DNA from: DATJLY01 sp035604615
Lineage (GTDB): Bacteria > Pseudomonadota > Alphaproteobacteria > ATCC43930 > CGMCC-115725
Reading direction: 5' to 3'
Assembly: GCA_035604615.1 (NCBI GenBank)
Contig: DATNID010000014.1
Span: forward strand, 1-64,000
Length of the DNA: 64,000 nt
Shown: piece by piece, positions 52,525-61,667 of the stretch
Position numbering within the stretch: position 1 is the first letter of the stretch
Layout of the letters: every line of letters starts with the position of its first letter
The notes under the pieces: generated by a model
Databases searched by the model: none
The model's input: only the letters and a program-made list of their open reading frames with translations
Told to the model about the DNA's origin: nothing
Made by a program: the position numbers and the translations under genes

Positions 52525-52557
52525 AAGGGCGTCCCGCGGGGCGCCCTTCGTTTTTTT
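52525..52557 (+). terminator. Intrinsic terminator of rplM-rpsI
   Basis: AAGGGCG (52525-52531) with CGCCCTT (52542-52548), with inner TCCC/GGG pairing, is followed by CG and seven Ts (52551-52557), 30 bases after the rpsI stop. It is the clearest intrinsic terminator in the window. Confidence 0.88.
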
Positions 52558-52571
52558 GCCAGGAGACGATC

Positions 52572-53624
52572 ATGGCCGCACCGTCCCGCCGCACCCGGAT
52601 CGCCATCCTCGGCGCCAGCGGCTATACCGGCGCCGAGCTGCTGCGGCTTTTGGCGCACCATCCTCATGCCGAGATCGTCGCGCTGACCGCCGAGCGCCAG
52701 GTCGGCAAGTCGATCGCCCAGGTCTTCCCCCATCTCGCGCGCCGCAACCTGCCGGACCTCGTCGCGATCGACGCGGTCAAGTGGGACGACGTCGATCTCG
52801 TCTTCTGCTGCCTGCCGCACGGCACCACGCAAGACGTGATCGCCGCGCTGCCGCGCCATCTCCGCATCTGCGACCTGTCCGCCGATTTCCGCCTCGCCGA
52901 TCTTTCCGCCTACGAGAAATGGTACGGGCACGCGCATCGCGCGCCGGCGCTCCAGCCCGAGGCGGTCTATGGCCTGACCGAGATCGCGCGCCGCGCCGTC
53001 GCCAACGCGCGGCTGGTCGCGGTGCCGGGCTGCTATCCGACCTGCGCGCAGCTTCCGCTGGTGCCGCTCGTCAAGGCGGGGGTGATCGACGCCGACGACA
53101 TCGTGATCGACGCCAAGTCGGGCGTCACCGGCGCGGGCCGCGCGCTGCGCGAAACCAGCCTCTTCGCCGAGGTCTCGGAAGGCATCAGCGCCTATGGCGT
53201 CGCCCACCATCGCCACATGCCCGAGATCGAGCAGGGCCTGTCGGAAGCGGCCGGGCGGCCCATCACGGTCAGCTTCACGCCCCATCTCATGCCGATGAAC
53301 CGCGGCATTCTCTCGACCATCTATGTCCGCATGACCGGCGGCGCCGCCATCGCCGATCTGCGGCGCACGCTCGAGCACGCCTATGACGGCGAGATCTTCG
53401 TGCGCGTGCTGGCGCCGGGCGCCATGCCGGCAACCCATCACGTGCGCGGCTCGAATTTGTGCTTGATCGGGCTCGCCGCCGACCGTCTTTCGGGCCGCGC
53501 CATTCTGGTCTCGGCGCTCGACAATCTGGTCAAGGGCGCGTCGGGCCAGGCGGTGCAGGACATGAACGTGATGCTCGGCCTGCCCGAGGATGCCGGGCTC
53601 GCGCAGGAGCCGCTCTTTCCCTGA
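52572..53624 (+). CDS. argC: N-acetyl-gamma-glutamyl-phosphate reductase
   Basis: A 350-residue NADPH-dependent enzyme of arginine synthesis. Seen: the dinucleotide motif GASGYTG (14-20), catalytic Cys154 in VAVPGCYPTCAQLPL, the family block DAKSGVTGAGRAL, YGVAHHRHMPEIEQGLS and LMPMNRGILSTIYV. It starts at ATG 52572 after AGGAGA. The order rplM-rpsI-argC is typical of alphaproteobacteria. Confidence 0.95.
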   Translation: MAAPSRRTRIAILGASGYTGAELLRLLAHHPHAEIVALTAERQVGKSIAQVFPHLARRNLPDLVAIDAVKWDDVDLVFCCLPHGTTQDVIAALPRHLRICDLSADFRLADLSAYEKWYGHAHRAPALQPEAVYGLTEIARRAVANARLVAVPGCYPTCAQLPLVPLVKAGVIDADDIVIDAKSGVTGAGRALRETSLFAEVSEGISAYGVAHHRHMPEIEQGLSEAAGRPITVSFTPHLMPMNRGILSTIYVRMTGGAAIADLRRTLEHAYDGEIFVRVLAPGAMPATHHVRGSNLCLIGLAADRLSGRAILVSALDNLVKGASGQAVQDMNVMLGLPEDAGLAQEPLFP

Positions 53625-53720
53625 CCACGGCTAGTGCATTGGCGTTCCGCGTCGCGTCTGATAGCGTGGAGCGAGAATAGAGCCCGGCCTGTGCAAGCCG
53701 GGACCGAAGGGGAGGGGACC

Positions 53721-54716
53721 ATGGGAGAGGGACGGGCGCGGGTCGCAATTGCTTTGGCGCTGGGCCTTGCCGCCGCTCCGGCCTCGGCCGCCGAATTCGT
53801 GATGAAATTCGGCATCGCCACGGTCAACGACTCCCAGCATCATTTCGCCAACATCTACAAGGAGGCGCTCGAGAAGGCGTCGGGCGGACGGATCGAGGTC
53901 CAGGTCTATCCCGCGAGCCAGCTCGGCGCCATTCCGGTCGAAATCCAAGGCGTGCAGATCGGCTCGATCCAGGCCTTCATGGGGCCGGTCGATTTCTTCA
54001 CCGGCATCGATCAGCGCTTCAGCGTGTTCAGCGCGCCGATGCTGTTCCGCGACGAGGCAAATGCGGCGGCGGCGGTCCACGACCCGGCGCTCGAGGAGGC
54101 GACGCTCAAGATCGCCGAGCCCAAGGGTCTCGTCGGCATGGCGATGATGATGGTCGGCGCCTCGCACTACGCGGCGAAGAAGCCGATCCTTCGCCTCGCG
54201 GATTTTCAGGGCAAGAAGCTGCGCATCAACGGCAGCGATCTCGAGCGCGCCAAGATGAGCAAGCTCGGCGCGACCGGCGTCGGAATGGCCTTGAGCGAGG
54301 TCATGCCGGCGCTCGATCAAGGCGTGATCGACGGCACCATCAGCGGCTTCGCCGTGTTCGTGCCGTTCAAGATGAATACGCTGGTGAAAGTGGTCACCGT
54401 CACCAACGACACGATGCTGGTGTCGATCGCGGCCGTGAGCAAGCGCTGGCTCGACGGGCTGCCGCCGGATTTGAGCAAGCTGGTCCTCGACACCGGCCGC
54501 AAGCTCGAGGCTGAGGGGCAGGCCTATGAGGCCACCACCATGGTGCAGCTCGAGCAGCAATGGATCCAGATGGGCGGCGAGGTACACCATCTGCCGCCCG
54601 AGGACATGGCGAAGCTCAAGACCCTGCTGACGCCGGTCGGGGACGAGGTCACCGCGAGCCAGCCGCCGGTGCACGCGATGCTCGAGCAGGTCCGCGCAGC
54701 CAAGGCCAAGCACTGA
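53721..54716 (+). CDS. TRAP transporter substrate-binding protein (DctP family)
   Basis: A 331-residue periplasmic protein with signal peptide (MGEGRARVAIALALGLAAAP ... ASAAE). Fold segments: FGIATVNDSQHHFANIYKEAL, GGRIEVQVYPASQLGAIPVEIQGV, GIDQRFSVFSAPMLFRDEANA, LADFQGKKLRINGSDLERAKM and LDQGVIDGTISGFAVFVPFK. The conserved Arg that anchors the ligand carboxylate is in the KLRINGSD segment. The start has GGGGAGGGG. No DctQ/DctM genes lie nearby. It is 60 bases upstream of the PQQ dehydrogenase. Confidence 0.88.
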   Translation: MGEGRARVAIALALGLAAAPASAAEFVMKFGIATVNDSQHHFANIYKEALEKASGGRIEVQVYPASQLGAIPVEIQGVQIGSIQAFMGPVDFFTGIDQRFSVFSAPMLFRDEANAAAAVHDPALEEATLKIAEPKGLVGMAMMMVGASHYAAKKPILRLADFQGKKLRINGSDLERAKMSKLGATGVGMALSEVMPALDQGVIDGTISGFAVFVPFKMNTLVKVVTVTNDTMLVSIAAVSKRWLDGLPPDLSKLVLDTGRKLEAEGQAYEATTMVQLEQQWIQMGGEVHHLPPEDMAKLKTLLTPVGDEVTASQPPVHAMLEQVRAAKAKH

Positions 54717-54776
54717 ATGCCGGGCGCGGTGCGCGCTCGGTCCCGGGACGAATGAACGATAAACACGGAGGAAGCC

Positions 54777-56384
54777 ATGAACATGAAGAGGTGGTCGCAA
54801 GCCTTGGCCATCGTGGGGGCCGGTAGCGTCGTCGCCGCAGCCGCGTGGGCGCAGGATGCCGGCTCAGGCTGGCCCAGCTACAACCGGAGCCTCTTGTCCG
54901 ACCGCTACGCGCCGCTCGATGAGATCAACCGCACGAACGTCGCGAAGCTGCATCCGGTCTGCACCTACGAGCTCGGCATGCAGTCGGAATTCGAGACCGG
55001 TCCGCTCGTCATCGGCCGCATCCTCTATGCCACCAGCGAGATGGACATCTTCGCCATCGACGCGGGCACCTGCAAAGAGAAGTGGCGCACGCATGAGGAC
55101 ATCAACCTCCCGTTCCAGCATTTTCCGCTGAACCGCGGCGCGGCCTATCTCGACGGCCGCCTGTTCCGCGGGACCCAGGACGGCCGCATCTTCGGCTACG
55201 ACGCCGAGACCGGCAAACGAATCTGGGAGACCAAGATCTTCCAGATGCGGGGCGAGTCGGTTCCGGCCGCGCCCATCGCCTGGAACGGCATGGTTTTCGT
55301 CGGCAATGCCGGCGGCGATTCCAAGGGCGTGAAGGGCCGCATGTATGGGCTCGACGCCGCCACCGGAAAGGTCATGTGGGAGACCTATCTCGTGCCGGCC
55401 GGCGAAAAGGCCGAGACGACATCGGGGATCGAGAAGGTCGCGGCCCCGACCTGGGGCAACGCCAAGGACGTGCCGATCACGGGCGGCGCGACCTGGACCT
55501 CCTACACGCTCGATCCCAAGACCGGGTTGCTTTACGTCCCGGGCGGCAATCCCGCGCCCGACTTCGTCGCGGGCTTGCGGCCGGGCTCGAACCTGATGGC
55601 CGGCTCGGTCGTCATCCTCGACGCCAAGACCGGGGCCTACCGCAAGCATTTCTCGATCGTGCCCAAGGATTATCACGACTGGGACATCTCCGCGACGCCC
55701 GCTCTTTTCACTACCAAGTCCGGCCGCTTCGAGATGGCGGTGACGGGCAAGAACGGCATGCTCTACGGCTATGACCTCGGCACCAACAAGCGGGTCTTCG
55801 CCACGCCGGTCACCACGCGCAGCAACACCACCGCGCCGCTGACCAAGCTGGGCACGACGTTCTGTCCAGGCGCGTCCGGCGGCGCGGAATGGAACGGACC
55901 CGCCTACAGCCCCGTCACCAACCTCATCTATACCGGCGAAGTGGATTGGTGCAGCATCGTCACGATGCTCGATGACGACGACACCAAGGCTGTGGCCCAG
56001 GGCCTGCCGTGGACCGGCGCGGTCAAGGACGCGCTCTTCGGCGCGCATCCGCCCAAGTGGGGCGGCTGGCTCATGGCGAGCGATGCCGAGACCGGCAAGA
56101 TCAAGTGGCGCTTCAAGGCCGACGCGCCGGTGCTCTCGGGCGTGACGCCGACCAAGGGCGGGCTCGTGTTCTTCGGCGACATGAACGGCAATGCCTTCGC
56201 CTTCGACGACGCCACCGGCAAGAAGCTGTGGCAGACGAAGTTCGACGGCGCGCCGGGCGGCGGGCTCATCACTTACATGGTCGACGGGCACCAACGGGTG
56301 GCGATCGTGTCGGGAACCAACACGATCGTCTTTCCGCTCGCGCCCAAGGCGAACGGCAAGATCACCATCTTCGGCGTCCAATAG
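54777..56384 (+). CDS. PQQ-dependent dehydrogenase-like beta-propeller protein (methanol/ethanol family)
   Basis: A 535-residue periplasmic protein: signal peptide (1-25, cleavage near AWAQ), then W-motif repeats such as RIFGYDAETGKRIWETKIF, MYGLDAATGKVMWETYLVP and AFDDATGKKLWQTKFDG of the eight-bladed quinoprotein propeller. GATWTSYTLDPKTGLLYVPGGNPAPDF and YHDWDISATPALF correspond to the PQQ and catalytic Asp region; FCPGASGGAEWNGPAYSP to the later signature. I see no vicinal Cys pair typical of classical methanol dehydrogenase. Substrate unknown. It is followed by a hairpin (56410-56440). Confidence 0.85.
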   Translation: MNMKRWSQALAIVGAGSVVAAAAWAQDAGSGWPSYNRSLLSDRYAPLDEINRTNVAKLHPVCTYELGMQSEFETGPLVIGRILYATSEMDIFAIDAGTCKEKWRTHEDINLPFQHFPLNRGAAYLDGRLFRGTQDGRIFGYDAETGKRIWETKIFQMRGESVPAAPIAWNGMVFVGNAGGDSKGVKGRMYGLDAATGKVMWETYLVPAGEKAETTSGIEKVAAPTWGNAKDVPITGGATWTSYTLDPKTGLLYVPGGNPAPDFVAGLRPGSNLMAGSVVILDAKTGAYRKHFSIVPKDYHDWDISATPALFTTKSGRFEMAVTGKNGMLYGYDLGTNKRVFATPVTTRSNTTAPLTKLGTTFCPGASGGAEWNGPAYSPVTNLIYTGEVDWCSIVTMLDDDDTKAVAQGLPWTGAVKDALFGAHPPKWGGWLMASDAETGKIKWRFKADAPVLSGVTPTKGGLVFFGDMNGNAFAFDDATGKKLWQTKFDGAPGGGLITYMVDGHQRVAIVSGTNTIVFPLAPKANGKITIFGVQ

Positions 56385-56409
56385 CGAAGGGCGCGCGCGG
56401 CGCCATTCC

Positions 56410-56440
56410 GCGTCCTTCGACCCGCACGGTCGAGGGACGC
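56410..56440. terminator. Hairpin between PQQ dehydrogenase and phaC (convergent)
   Basis: GCGTCCTTCGACC (56410-56422) pairs with GGTCGAGGGACGC (56428-56440) with one G-T pair. It lies between two convergent stops. The left arm shares GCGTCCTTCGAC with 18218, so it is probably one member of a dispersed repeat. Confidence 0.55.
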
Positions 56441-56450
56441 GGAGGCCGCT

Positions 56451-58244
56451 TCAGCTCGCCTTTATCAGTGCGTAAGAGCCGGGCGCGTTCTCGATCGGCT
56501 TGAGCTTGCCGTCGCCCGGGTTGCGCGCCGGCACCTTGCCGCCGGCGTGGCGCGCGATCCATTTCTCCCACAGCGGCCACCAAGAGCCTTCGTGGTATTG
56601 CGCGCCGGCGAGCCAGTCGTCGGGCTTCTTCGGCAGCTTCGCGTTTTCCCAATGCCCGTATTTCACCGGGTCCGGCGGGTTGACCACGCCGGCGATGTGG
56701 CCCGAGGCGGCGAGCACGAACTTGACCGGGCCCTTGTAGAGCTGCGTCGCCGCATAGGCCGATTTCCACGGCGCAATGTGGTCCTCGCGGCTCGCCAGGA
56801 TGAAGGTCGGCGTCTTGATCTTGCGCAGATCGATCGGCACGCCGTCGAGCGCGATTCCGCCCGGCTCGACCAGCTTGTTCTCCTGGTACATGGCGCGCAG
56901 GTAGAAGCTGTGCATGGTCGCCGGCATGCGCGTCGAGTCGCTGTTCCAATAGAGGAGATCGAACGGGAACGGCTCCTTGCCGAGCAGGTAGTTGTTGACC
57001 ACGAACGACCAGATGAGGTCGTTAGCGCGCAGCATGTTGAAAGTGGTCGCCATGTCCGAGCCCTCGAGATAGCCATGCTGGCGCATGCGCTCCTCGAGCA
57101 TGTGGAGCTGCTCCTCGTCGATGAACACGGACAGCTCGCCGGCTTCGGTGAAATCCACCATCGAGGCGAAATAGGTCGCGCTGGCGAAGCGCTTGTCGTC
57201 CTTGGCCGCCATGTAGGCAAGGGTCGCCGCGAGCAGCGTGCCGCCGAGGCAATAGCCGATCACGTTCGTCTCGCGCTCGCCGGTCGCCCGCTCGATCGCA
57301 TCGAGGCACGCGAGCGGCCCCTCGCGCATGTAGTCGTCGAACGTCTTGGCCGCGAGATGCTCGTCCGGATTGACCCACGAGACGACGAAGACGGTATGGC
57401 CGCGCTCGACCGCCCAGCGCACGAACGAGTTCCGCGGGCGCAGGTCGAGGATATAATATTTGTTGATCCAGGGCGGCATGATCAGCAGCGGCCGCCGCTT
57501 CACTTCCGCCGTGGCCGGCTCGTATTGCAGGAGCTGCACCAGGTCGTTCTGGTAGACGACCTTGCCGGGCGTGACCGCGATGTTGCGGCCGACCTCGAAC
57601 GCCTCCATGTCGGTCATCTTGATCATGAGGCGGCCCTTGCCGCGCTCGAGATCCTCGAGCAGATGCTGGAGGCCATTGAGCAGGTTCTCGCCGCCGCTCT
57701 CGATCGTGCTGCGCAGCACCTCGGGATTGGTGAGCACGAAATTCGACGGCGCCATCGCATCGACGAACTGCCGCGTGTAGAAGTCGACCTTGCGCGCGGT
57801 CTTGTCGTCCATTCCCTCGACCTGCTGCACGATCGACTGCAGCCATCGCGCGGTCAGGAGATAGCTCTGCTTGATGTAGTCGAAGAGCGCGTTCTCGTTC
57901 CACGCGGCGTCCTGGAAGCGGCGGTCGCCCGGCGCCGGCGTCGCGACCGGATCGGGGGCGGCGCCGGTGAGAAAGCGCTGCGCCGTGGTCTGCCACAGCC
58001 GGAGATAGTCCTGCCACAGCGACAGCTGCGCCTGGACCAGGCTCGCCGGATCGCTCATCAGGCGGTGCGTCATCTCGAAAAACGCGCCGGCGATGTTGAG
58101 CGGATCGAGCATGCCCGCGCCGTCGGACTGGCGCGTCAGGAATTCCTGCACGAGATGCTGGCTGCGCTCGGCGAGTTCGGCCATCTTGCGCGACCACACG
58201 ACCGGGTCGGGGACCTTGATTTCGTGGGGTTGAGGCTCTTTCAT
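56451..58244 (-). CDS. phaC: Class I polyhydroxyalkanoate synthase PhaC
   Basis: A 597-residue enzyme that polymerises hydroxyacyl-CoA into PHA granules. The lipase-like box has Cys332 (NVIGYCLGGTLLAATL), with Asp in ASREDHIAPWKSAY and His in LAASGHIAGVVNPP. N-terminal domain: LVQAQLSLWQDYLRLW, AWNENALFDYIKQSYLLTARW. The length and the motif PPWINKYYILDLRPRNSFVRW are those of class I. I start at ATG 58244; the in-frame ATG at 58307 overlaps the divergent promoter. No phaA, phaB or phasin gene is adjacent. Confidence 0.95.
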   Translation of the reverse strand: MKEPQPHEIKVPDPVVWSRKMAELAERSQHLVQEFLTRQSDGAGMLDPLNIAGAFFEMTHRLMSDPASLVQAQLSLWQDYLRLWQTTAQRFLTGAAPDPVATPAPGDRRFQDAAWNENALFDYIKQSYLLTARWLQSIVQQVEGMDDKTARKVDFYTRQFVDAMAPSNFVLTNPEVLRSTIESGGENLLNGLQHLLEDLERGKGRLMIKMTDMEAFEVGRNIAVTPGKVVYQNDLVQLLQYEPATAEVKRRPLLIMPPWINKYYILDLRPRNSFVRWAVERGHTVFVVSWVNPDEHLAAKTFDDYMREGPLACLDAIERATGERETNVIGYCLGGTLLAATLAYMAAKDDKRFASATYFASMVDFTEAGELSVFIDEEQLHMLEERMRQHGYLEGSDMATTFNMLRANDLIWSFVVNNYLLGKEPFPFDLLYWNSDSTRMPATMHSFYLRAMYQENKLVEPGGIALDGVPIDLRKIKTPTFILASREDHIAPWKSAYAATQLYKGPVKFVLAASGHIAGVVNPPDPVKYGHWENAKLPKKPDDWLAGAQYHEGSWWPLWEKWIARHAGGKVPARNPGDGKLKPIENAPGSYALIKAS

Positions 58245-58330
58245 GCTGCCCCGTCCTGGCGGGTCGTTGGGCTGGCTTGTTGGCTCTGCCCTCATGTATA
58301 TGGGCAATGCGGCGCGCGGAGAAGTAGGAC

Positions 58331-59287
58331 ATGAAGGTGAAGCGCAAGTTAGCGACGATTTGGCCGATCCTCGGACTGCTCGCGGGCTGCTCGTGGGTGC
58401 CGAACGCGGTCAATCCGGTGTCGTGGTATCGCGACCTGTCCGGTGCCTCGAAGAACGACAAGCTCGATACGGACCAGCGCAATCAGCAGAACTTCGAGTC
58501 CGGCGGCAAGGGGCCCTATCCCAATCTCGCCGACGTGCCCAATGCGCCCGATCGCGCCATCAGCAGGATCGATCGTGATGCGCTGCAAAAAAGCCTCGCC
58601 GCCGATCGCAGCAACGCGCGCTACACCGATGAACAGCTTCGCGCCGGAACCGCCGCGCCAGGCGCTGTTGCGCCGCCGCCGCCTGGGCCTTTGGCCGGGG
58701 TCAACGCGCCTCTGCCCGCCGCCGCGCCCGGACCGAGGGCTGCTGCCGCAGTGCAGCAGCAGGACGCTGCGCTGCCGAAGGAATCGCCGCTGGTGAGTCC
58801 CAGCATCGCCAACGTGCCGCAAGGCGAAATGCCCGCCCCGGCGCCGCCGCCCGCCGAGCTGCCGCCCTTGCCGAATCAAGCAGCCGAATCGTCGCAGGTT
58901 GCGAGCGCCGCACCGGGAGCGGGGGTCGCCGGATCGGGCAAGCGTCGCGCCGCCGCTGCGTCGTCCGTGCATGCCCTGTCGGTCGTATTCGCCGACGGCT
59001 CGGCCGCGCTCCCCGACGCCGAGCGCAACCGCCTGAGCGAGGTCGCCGCGGCGCAGCACCAGCAGGGCGGCGCCGTCCGCGTCATCGGGCACGCCCTGCC
59101 CGCCACCGGTGCCGATGCGGCGCAGCAGCCGCTCGCGAGCTTCACCCTGGCGCTGAATCGGGCCAGGGCGGTCGCCAAGGTGCTGAACGAGGACGGCGTG
59201 CCCAGCCAATCGATCGCGGTCGAGACCGCGCCGAATCATGCCGGCGATGCCACCGGCGCGAATGCCGAGGTCTTTCTCGAGCACTAA
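58331..59287 (+). CDS. Lipoprotein with C-terminal OmpA-like region
   Basis: A 318-residue lipoprotein: lipobox LLAGC with Cys20, then a conserved region PNAVNPVSWYRDLSGASKND typical of alphaproteobacterial envelope lipoproteins, a long Pro/Ala-rich low-complexity stretch (about 105-205), and a C-terminal OmpA-like part (VFADGSAALPDAERNRLSEVA ... VRVIGHALPATG ... LALNRARAVAKVLNEDGVPSQSI). It probably ties the outer membrane to peptidoglycan. The stop region is tandemly duplicated (59270-59305). Confidence 0.82.
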   Translation: MKVKRKLATIWPILGLLAGCSWVPNAVNPVSWYRDLSGASKNDKLDTDQRNQQNFESGGKGPYPNLADVPNAPDRAISRIDRDALQKSLAADRSNARYTDEQLRAGTAAPGAVAPPPPGPLAGVNAPLPAAAPGPRAAAAVQQQDAALPKESPLVSPSIANVPQGEMPAPAPPPAELPPLPNQAAESSQVASAAPGAGVAGSGKRRAAAASSVHALSVVFADGSAALPDAERNRLSEVAAAQHQQGGAVRVIGHALPATGADAAQQPLASFTLALNRARAVAKVLNEDGVPSQSIAVETAPNHAGDATGANAEVFLEH

Positions 59288-59305
59288 GTCTTTCTCGAGC
59301 ACTAA
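59270..59305. repeat. Perfect 18-bp tandem duplication containing the stop codon
   Basis: GTCTTTCTCGAGCACTAA occurs twice in a row at 59270-59287 and 59288-59305. The first copy ends with the TAA stop of the lipoprotein gene; the second repeats the same last codons outside the gene. It looks like a recent slippage or duplication event. Confidence 0.9.
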
Positions 59306-59376
59306 ATTGTCGCCACCTGCCCGCCGTCTAGGGTAGAAGGAAAGGCAATCCCGCCGATGGACGGGCCGTTCGTGAC

Positions 59377-60669
59377 ATGAAGCCGCCACTGAGAATCGCC
59401 ATCGCCGGGCTGGGCACGGTCGGTGCCGGCACCGTGCGACTCCTGCGGCGGAATGCCGAGCTGCTGGAACGCCGCGCCGGGCGCAAGCTCGCGCTGGTCG
59501 CGGTTTCGGCGCGCGACCAGCGGCGCGAGCGGGGCATCGACCTCGCCGGCGTGCGCTGGGAAGGGAATGCTGCAGCACTCGCTTCGGCGGCGGACGTCGA
59601 TGTGGTGGTCGAACTCATCGGCGGCAGCGAAGGGATCGCGCGCGAGCTGGTCACGGCCGCGCTCGGCAACGGCAAGCATGTCGTCACCGCCAACAAGGCG
59701 CTCATCGCCCATCACGGCGCGTCCCTGGCGCAGCTCGCCGAGGAGAAGGGCGTGGCGCTCGCCTTCGAAGCGGCGGTCGCGGGCGGCATTCCGATCCTCA
59801 AGGCGCTGCGCGAAGGGCTTTCTGCAAACAACGTGCAACGCATCTATGGCATCCTCAACGGCACCTGCAATTACGTGCTGACCATGATGCGCGAGACCGG
59901 GCGCGACTTCGCCGATATCCTCGCCGAGGCGCAGCGCCTGGGCTATGCCGAGGCCGATCCCGCCATTGACATCGATGGCATCGACGCCGCGCACAAGCTG
60001 GCGCTGCTCGCTGCGGTGGCGTTCGGCACCAAGGTCGCGTTCGCCGGCGTTCATGTCGAAGGCATCCGTCACGTCTCGGCGCTCGACATCGCCTTCGCCG
60101 ACGATCTCGGCTATCGCATCAAGCTCCTGGGCTTGGCGCGGCTGACCGAGGCGGGCCTCGAGCAGCGCGTCCATGCCTGCATGGTGCCGCGCACGACGCC
60201 CATCGCCCATGTCGACGGCGTGTTCAATGCCGTCGTGGTCGAGGGCGATTTCGTTGGCCGCGTCATGCTGGAGGGCCGCGGCGCCGGCGCCGAGCCGACC
60301 GCGTCGTCGGTGGTGGCCGACCTCATCGACATCGCCGGCGGCCGCGTCGCGACCAGCTTCGCCGTGCCCGCCTCGCAGCAGAAGTCGATCGCCGTCGCGC
60401 CTATGGCGCTTCATCGCGGCGCCTATTACGTCCGCCTCATGGTGCTCGACCGGCCCGGCGTGATCGCCGACGTGGCGGCCGTGCTTCGCGACGAGGCGGT
60501 CTCCATGGAACAGATGATCCAGCGCGGCCGGGCGCCGGGCGAGGCGGTGCCAGTGGTGCTGACGACGCATGAGACCGACGAGGCGGCGATGCGCCGGGCG
60601 CTCGATCGCATCACGCGATTGGGCACGGTGATCGAACCGCCCCGCATGATCCGGGTGGAGAATCTATAG
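59377..60669 (+). CDS. hom: Homoserine dehydrogenase
   Basis: A 430-residue enzyme of the Thr/Met pathway, reducing aspartate semialdehyde. Seen: IAIAGLGTVGAGTVRLLRR (6-24) for NAD(P) binding, VVTANKALIAHHGASLAQLA, AFEAAVAGGIPILKALREGL, GILNGTCNYVLTMM, YAEADPAIDIDGIDAAHKLALL, and a C-terminal ACT domain (YVRLMVLDRPGVIADVAAVL) for threonine feedback control. It begins at ATG 59377 and is followed after 6 bases by glpX. Confidence 0.96.
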   Translation: MKPPLRIAIAGLGTVGAGTVRLLRRNAELLERRAGRKLALVAVSARDQRRERGIDLAGVRWEGNAAALASAADVDVVVELIGGSEGIARELVTAALGNGKHVVTANKALIAHHGASLAQLAEEKGVALAFEAAVAGGIPILKALREGLSANNVQRIYGILNGTCNYVLTMMRETGRDFADILAEAQRLGYAEADPAIDIDGIDAAHKLALLAAVAFGTKVAFAGVHVEGIRHVSALDIAFADDLGYRIKLLGLARLTEAGLEQRVHACMVPRTTPIAHVDGVFNAVVVEGDFVGRVMLEGRGAGAEPTASSVVADLIDIAGGRVATSFAVPASQQKSIAVAPMALHRGAYYVRLMVLDRPGVIADVAAVLRDEAVSMEQMIQRGRAPGEAVPVVLTTHETDEAAMRRALDRITRLGTVIEPPRMIRVENL

Positions 60670-60675
60670 GAGACG

Positions 60676-61665
60676 ATGATGGCCGAACCCGCGATGATGG
60701 ATCGCAACCTTGCGCTCGAGGCGGTGCGCGTGACCGAGGCTGCGGCGCTTTCCGCCTCGCGGCTGATGGGGCGTGGCGACGAGAAGGCCGCGGATCAGGC
60801 CGCCGTCGACGCCATGCGCCAGGCCTTGAACGCGCTCGCGATCGACGGCACGGTCGTGATCGGCGAGGGCGAACGGGACGAGGCGCCGATGCTTTATATC
60901 GGCGAGAAGGTCGGCACCGGCCAAGGCCCGCGCATTGACATCGCGCTCGATCCGCTCGAGGGCACCACGATCACGGCGAAGGGCGGGTCGAATGCGCTTG
61001 CCGTCATCGCCATGGCCGAGGCCAAGGGCTTCCTCAACGCGCCCGATGTCTACATGGACAAGATCGCGATCGGCGGCGGCTTCGGCGAGGTGGTCGATCT
61101 CGACGAGACGCCGAGGACGAATCTGACCAATCTTGCCAGGGCCAAGAAGTCCGAGGTGTCCGATCTCGTCGTCTGCATCCTCGACCGGCCGCGCCATTCC
61201 GAGCTCATCGCCAAGGTGCGCGAGGCGGGGGCTCGCATCATGCTGATCTCGGACGGCGACGTCTCGGGCGTGATCGCCACATCGCGACCCGACAGCGGCG
61301 TCGACATTTATATCGGATCGGGCGGCGCGCCGGAGGGCGTGCTGGCGGCGGCCGCGCTCAACTGCATCGGCGGCTTCATGCAGGGCCGGCTCCTGTTCCG
61401 GAACGACGACGAGCGCGGGCGGGCGCGGCGCTTCGGCATCGAGGATTTCGACCGCAAATACAGCCTCTACGATCTCGCCCACGGCGAGGTCATGTTCGCG
61501 GCCACCGGCGTCACCAACGGCACCATGCTCCAGGGCGTGCGGCGCTTCGCCGGCGGCGCGGTCACGCATTCGATGGTGATGCGCTCCAAGAGCGGCACGG
61601 TCCGCATCATCGAGGCGCATCACAATTTCCAGCGCAAGGTCGGCTTTCCGGGGTCGGGCCGCTGA
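60676..61665 (+). CDS. glpX: Class II fructose-1,6-bisphosphatase
   Basis: A 329-residue gluconeogenic phosphatase: VVIGEGERDEAPMLYIGEKVG (metal-binding Glu/Asp), DIALDPLEGTTITAKGGSNAL, GSGGAPEGVLAAAALNCIGGF and FAATGVTNGTMLQGVR are the class II signatures. Two adjacent ATGs at 60676 and 60679 are both possible starts. It is in an operon with hom upstream, the typical alphaproteobacterial hom-glpX-recJ order. Confidence 0.95.
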   Translation: MMAEPAMMDRNLALEAVRVTEAAALSASRLMGRGDEKAADQAAVDAMRQALNALAIDGTVVIGEGERDEAPMLYIGEKVGTGQGPRIDIALDPLEGTTITAKGGSNALAVIAMAEAKGFLNAPDVYMDKIAIGGGFGEVVDLDETPRTNLTNLARAKKSEVSDLVVCILDRPRHSELIAKVREAGARIMLISDGDVSGVIATSRPDSGVDIYIGSGGAPEGVLAAAALNCIGGFMQGRLLFRNDDERGRARRFGIEDFDRKYSLYDLAHGEVMFAATGVTNGTMLQGVRRFAGGAVTHSMVMRSKSGTVRIIEAHHNFQRKVGFPGSGR

Positions 61666-61667
61666 GC

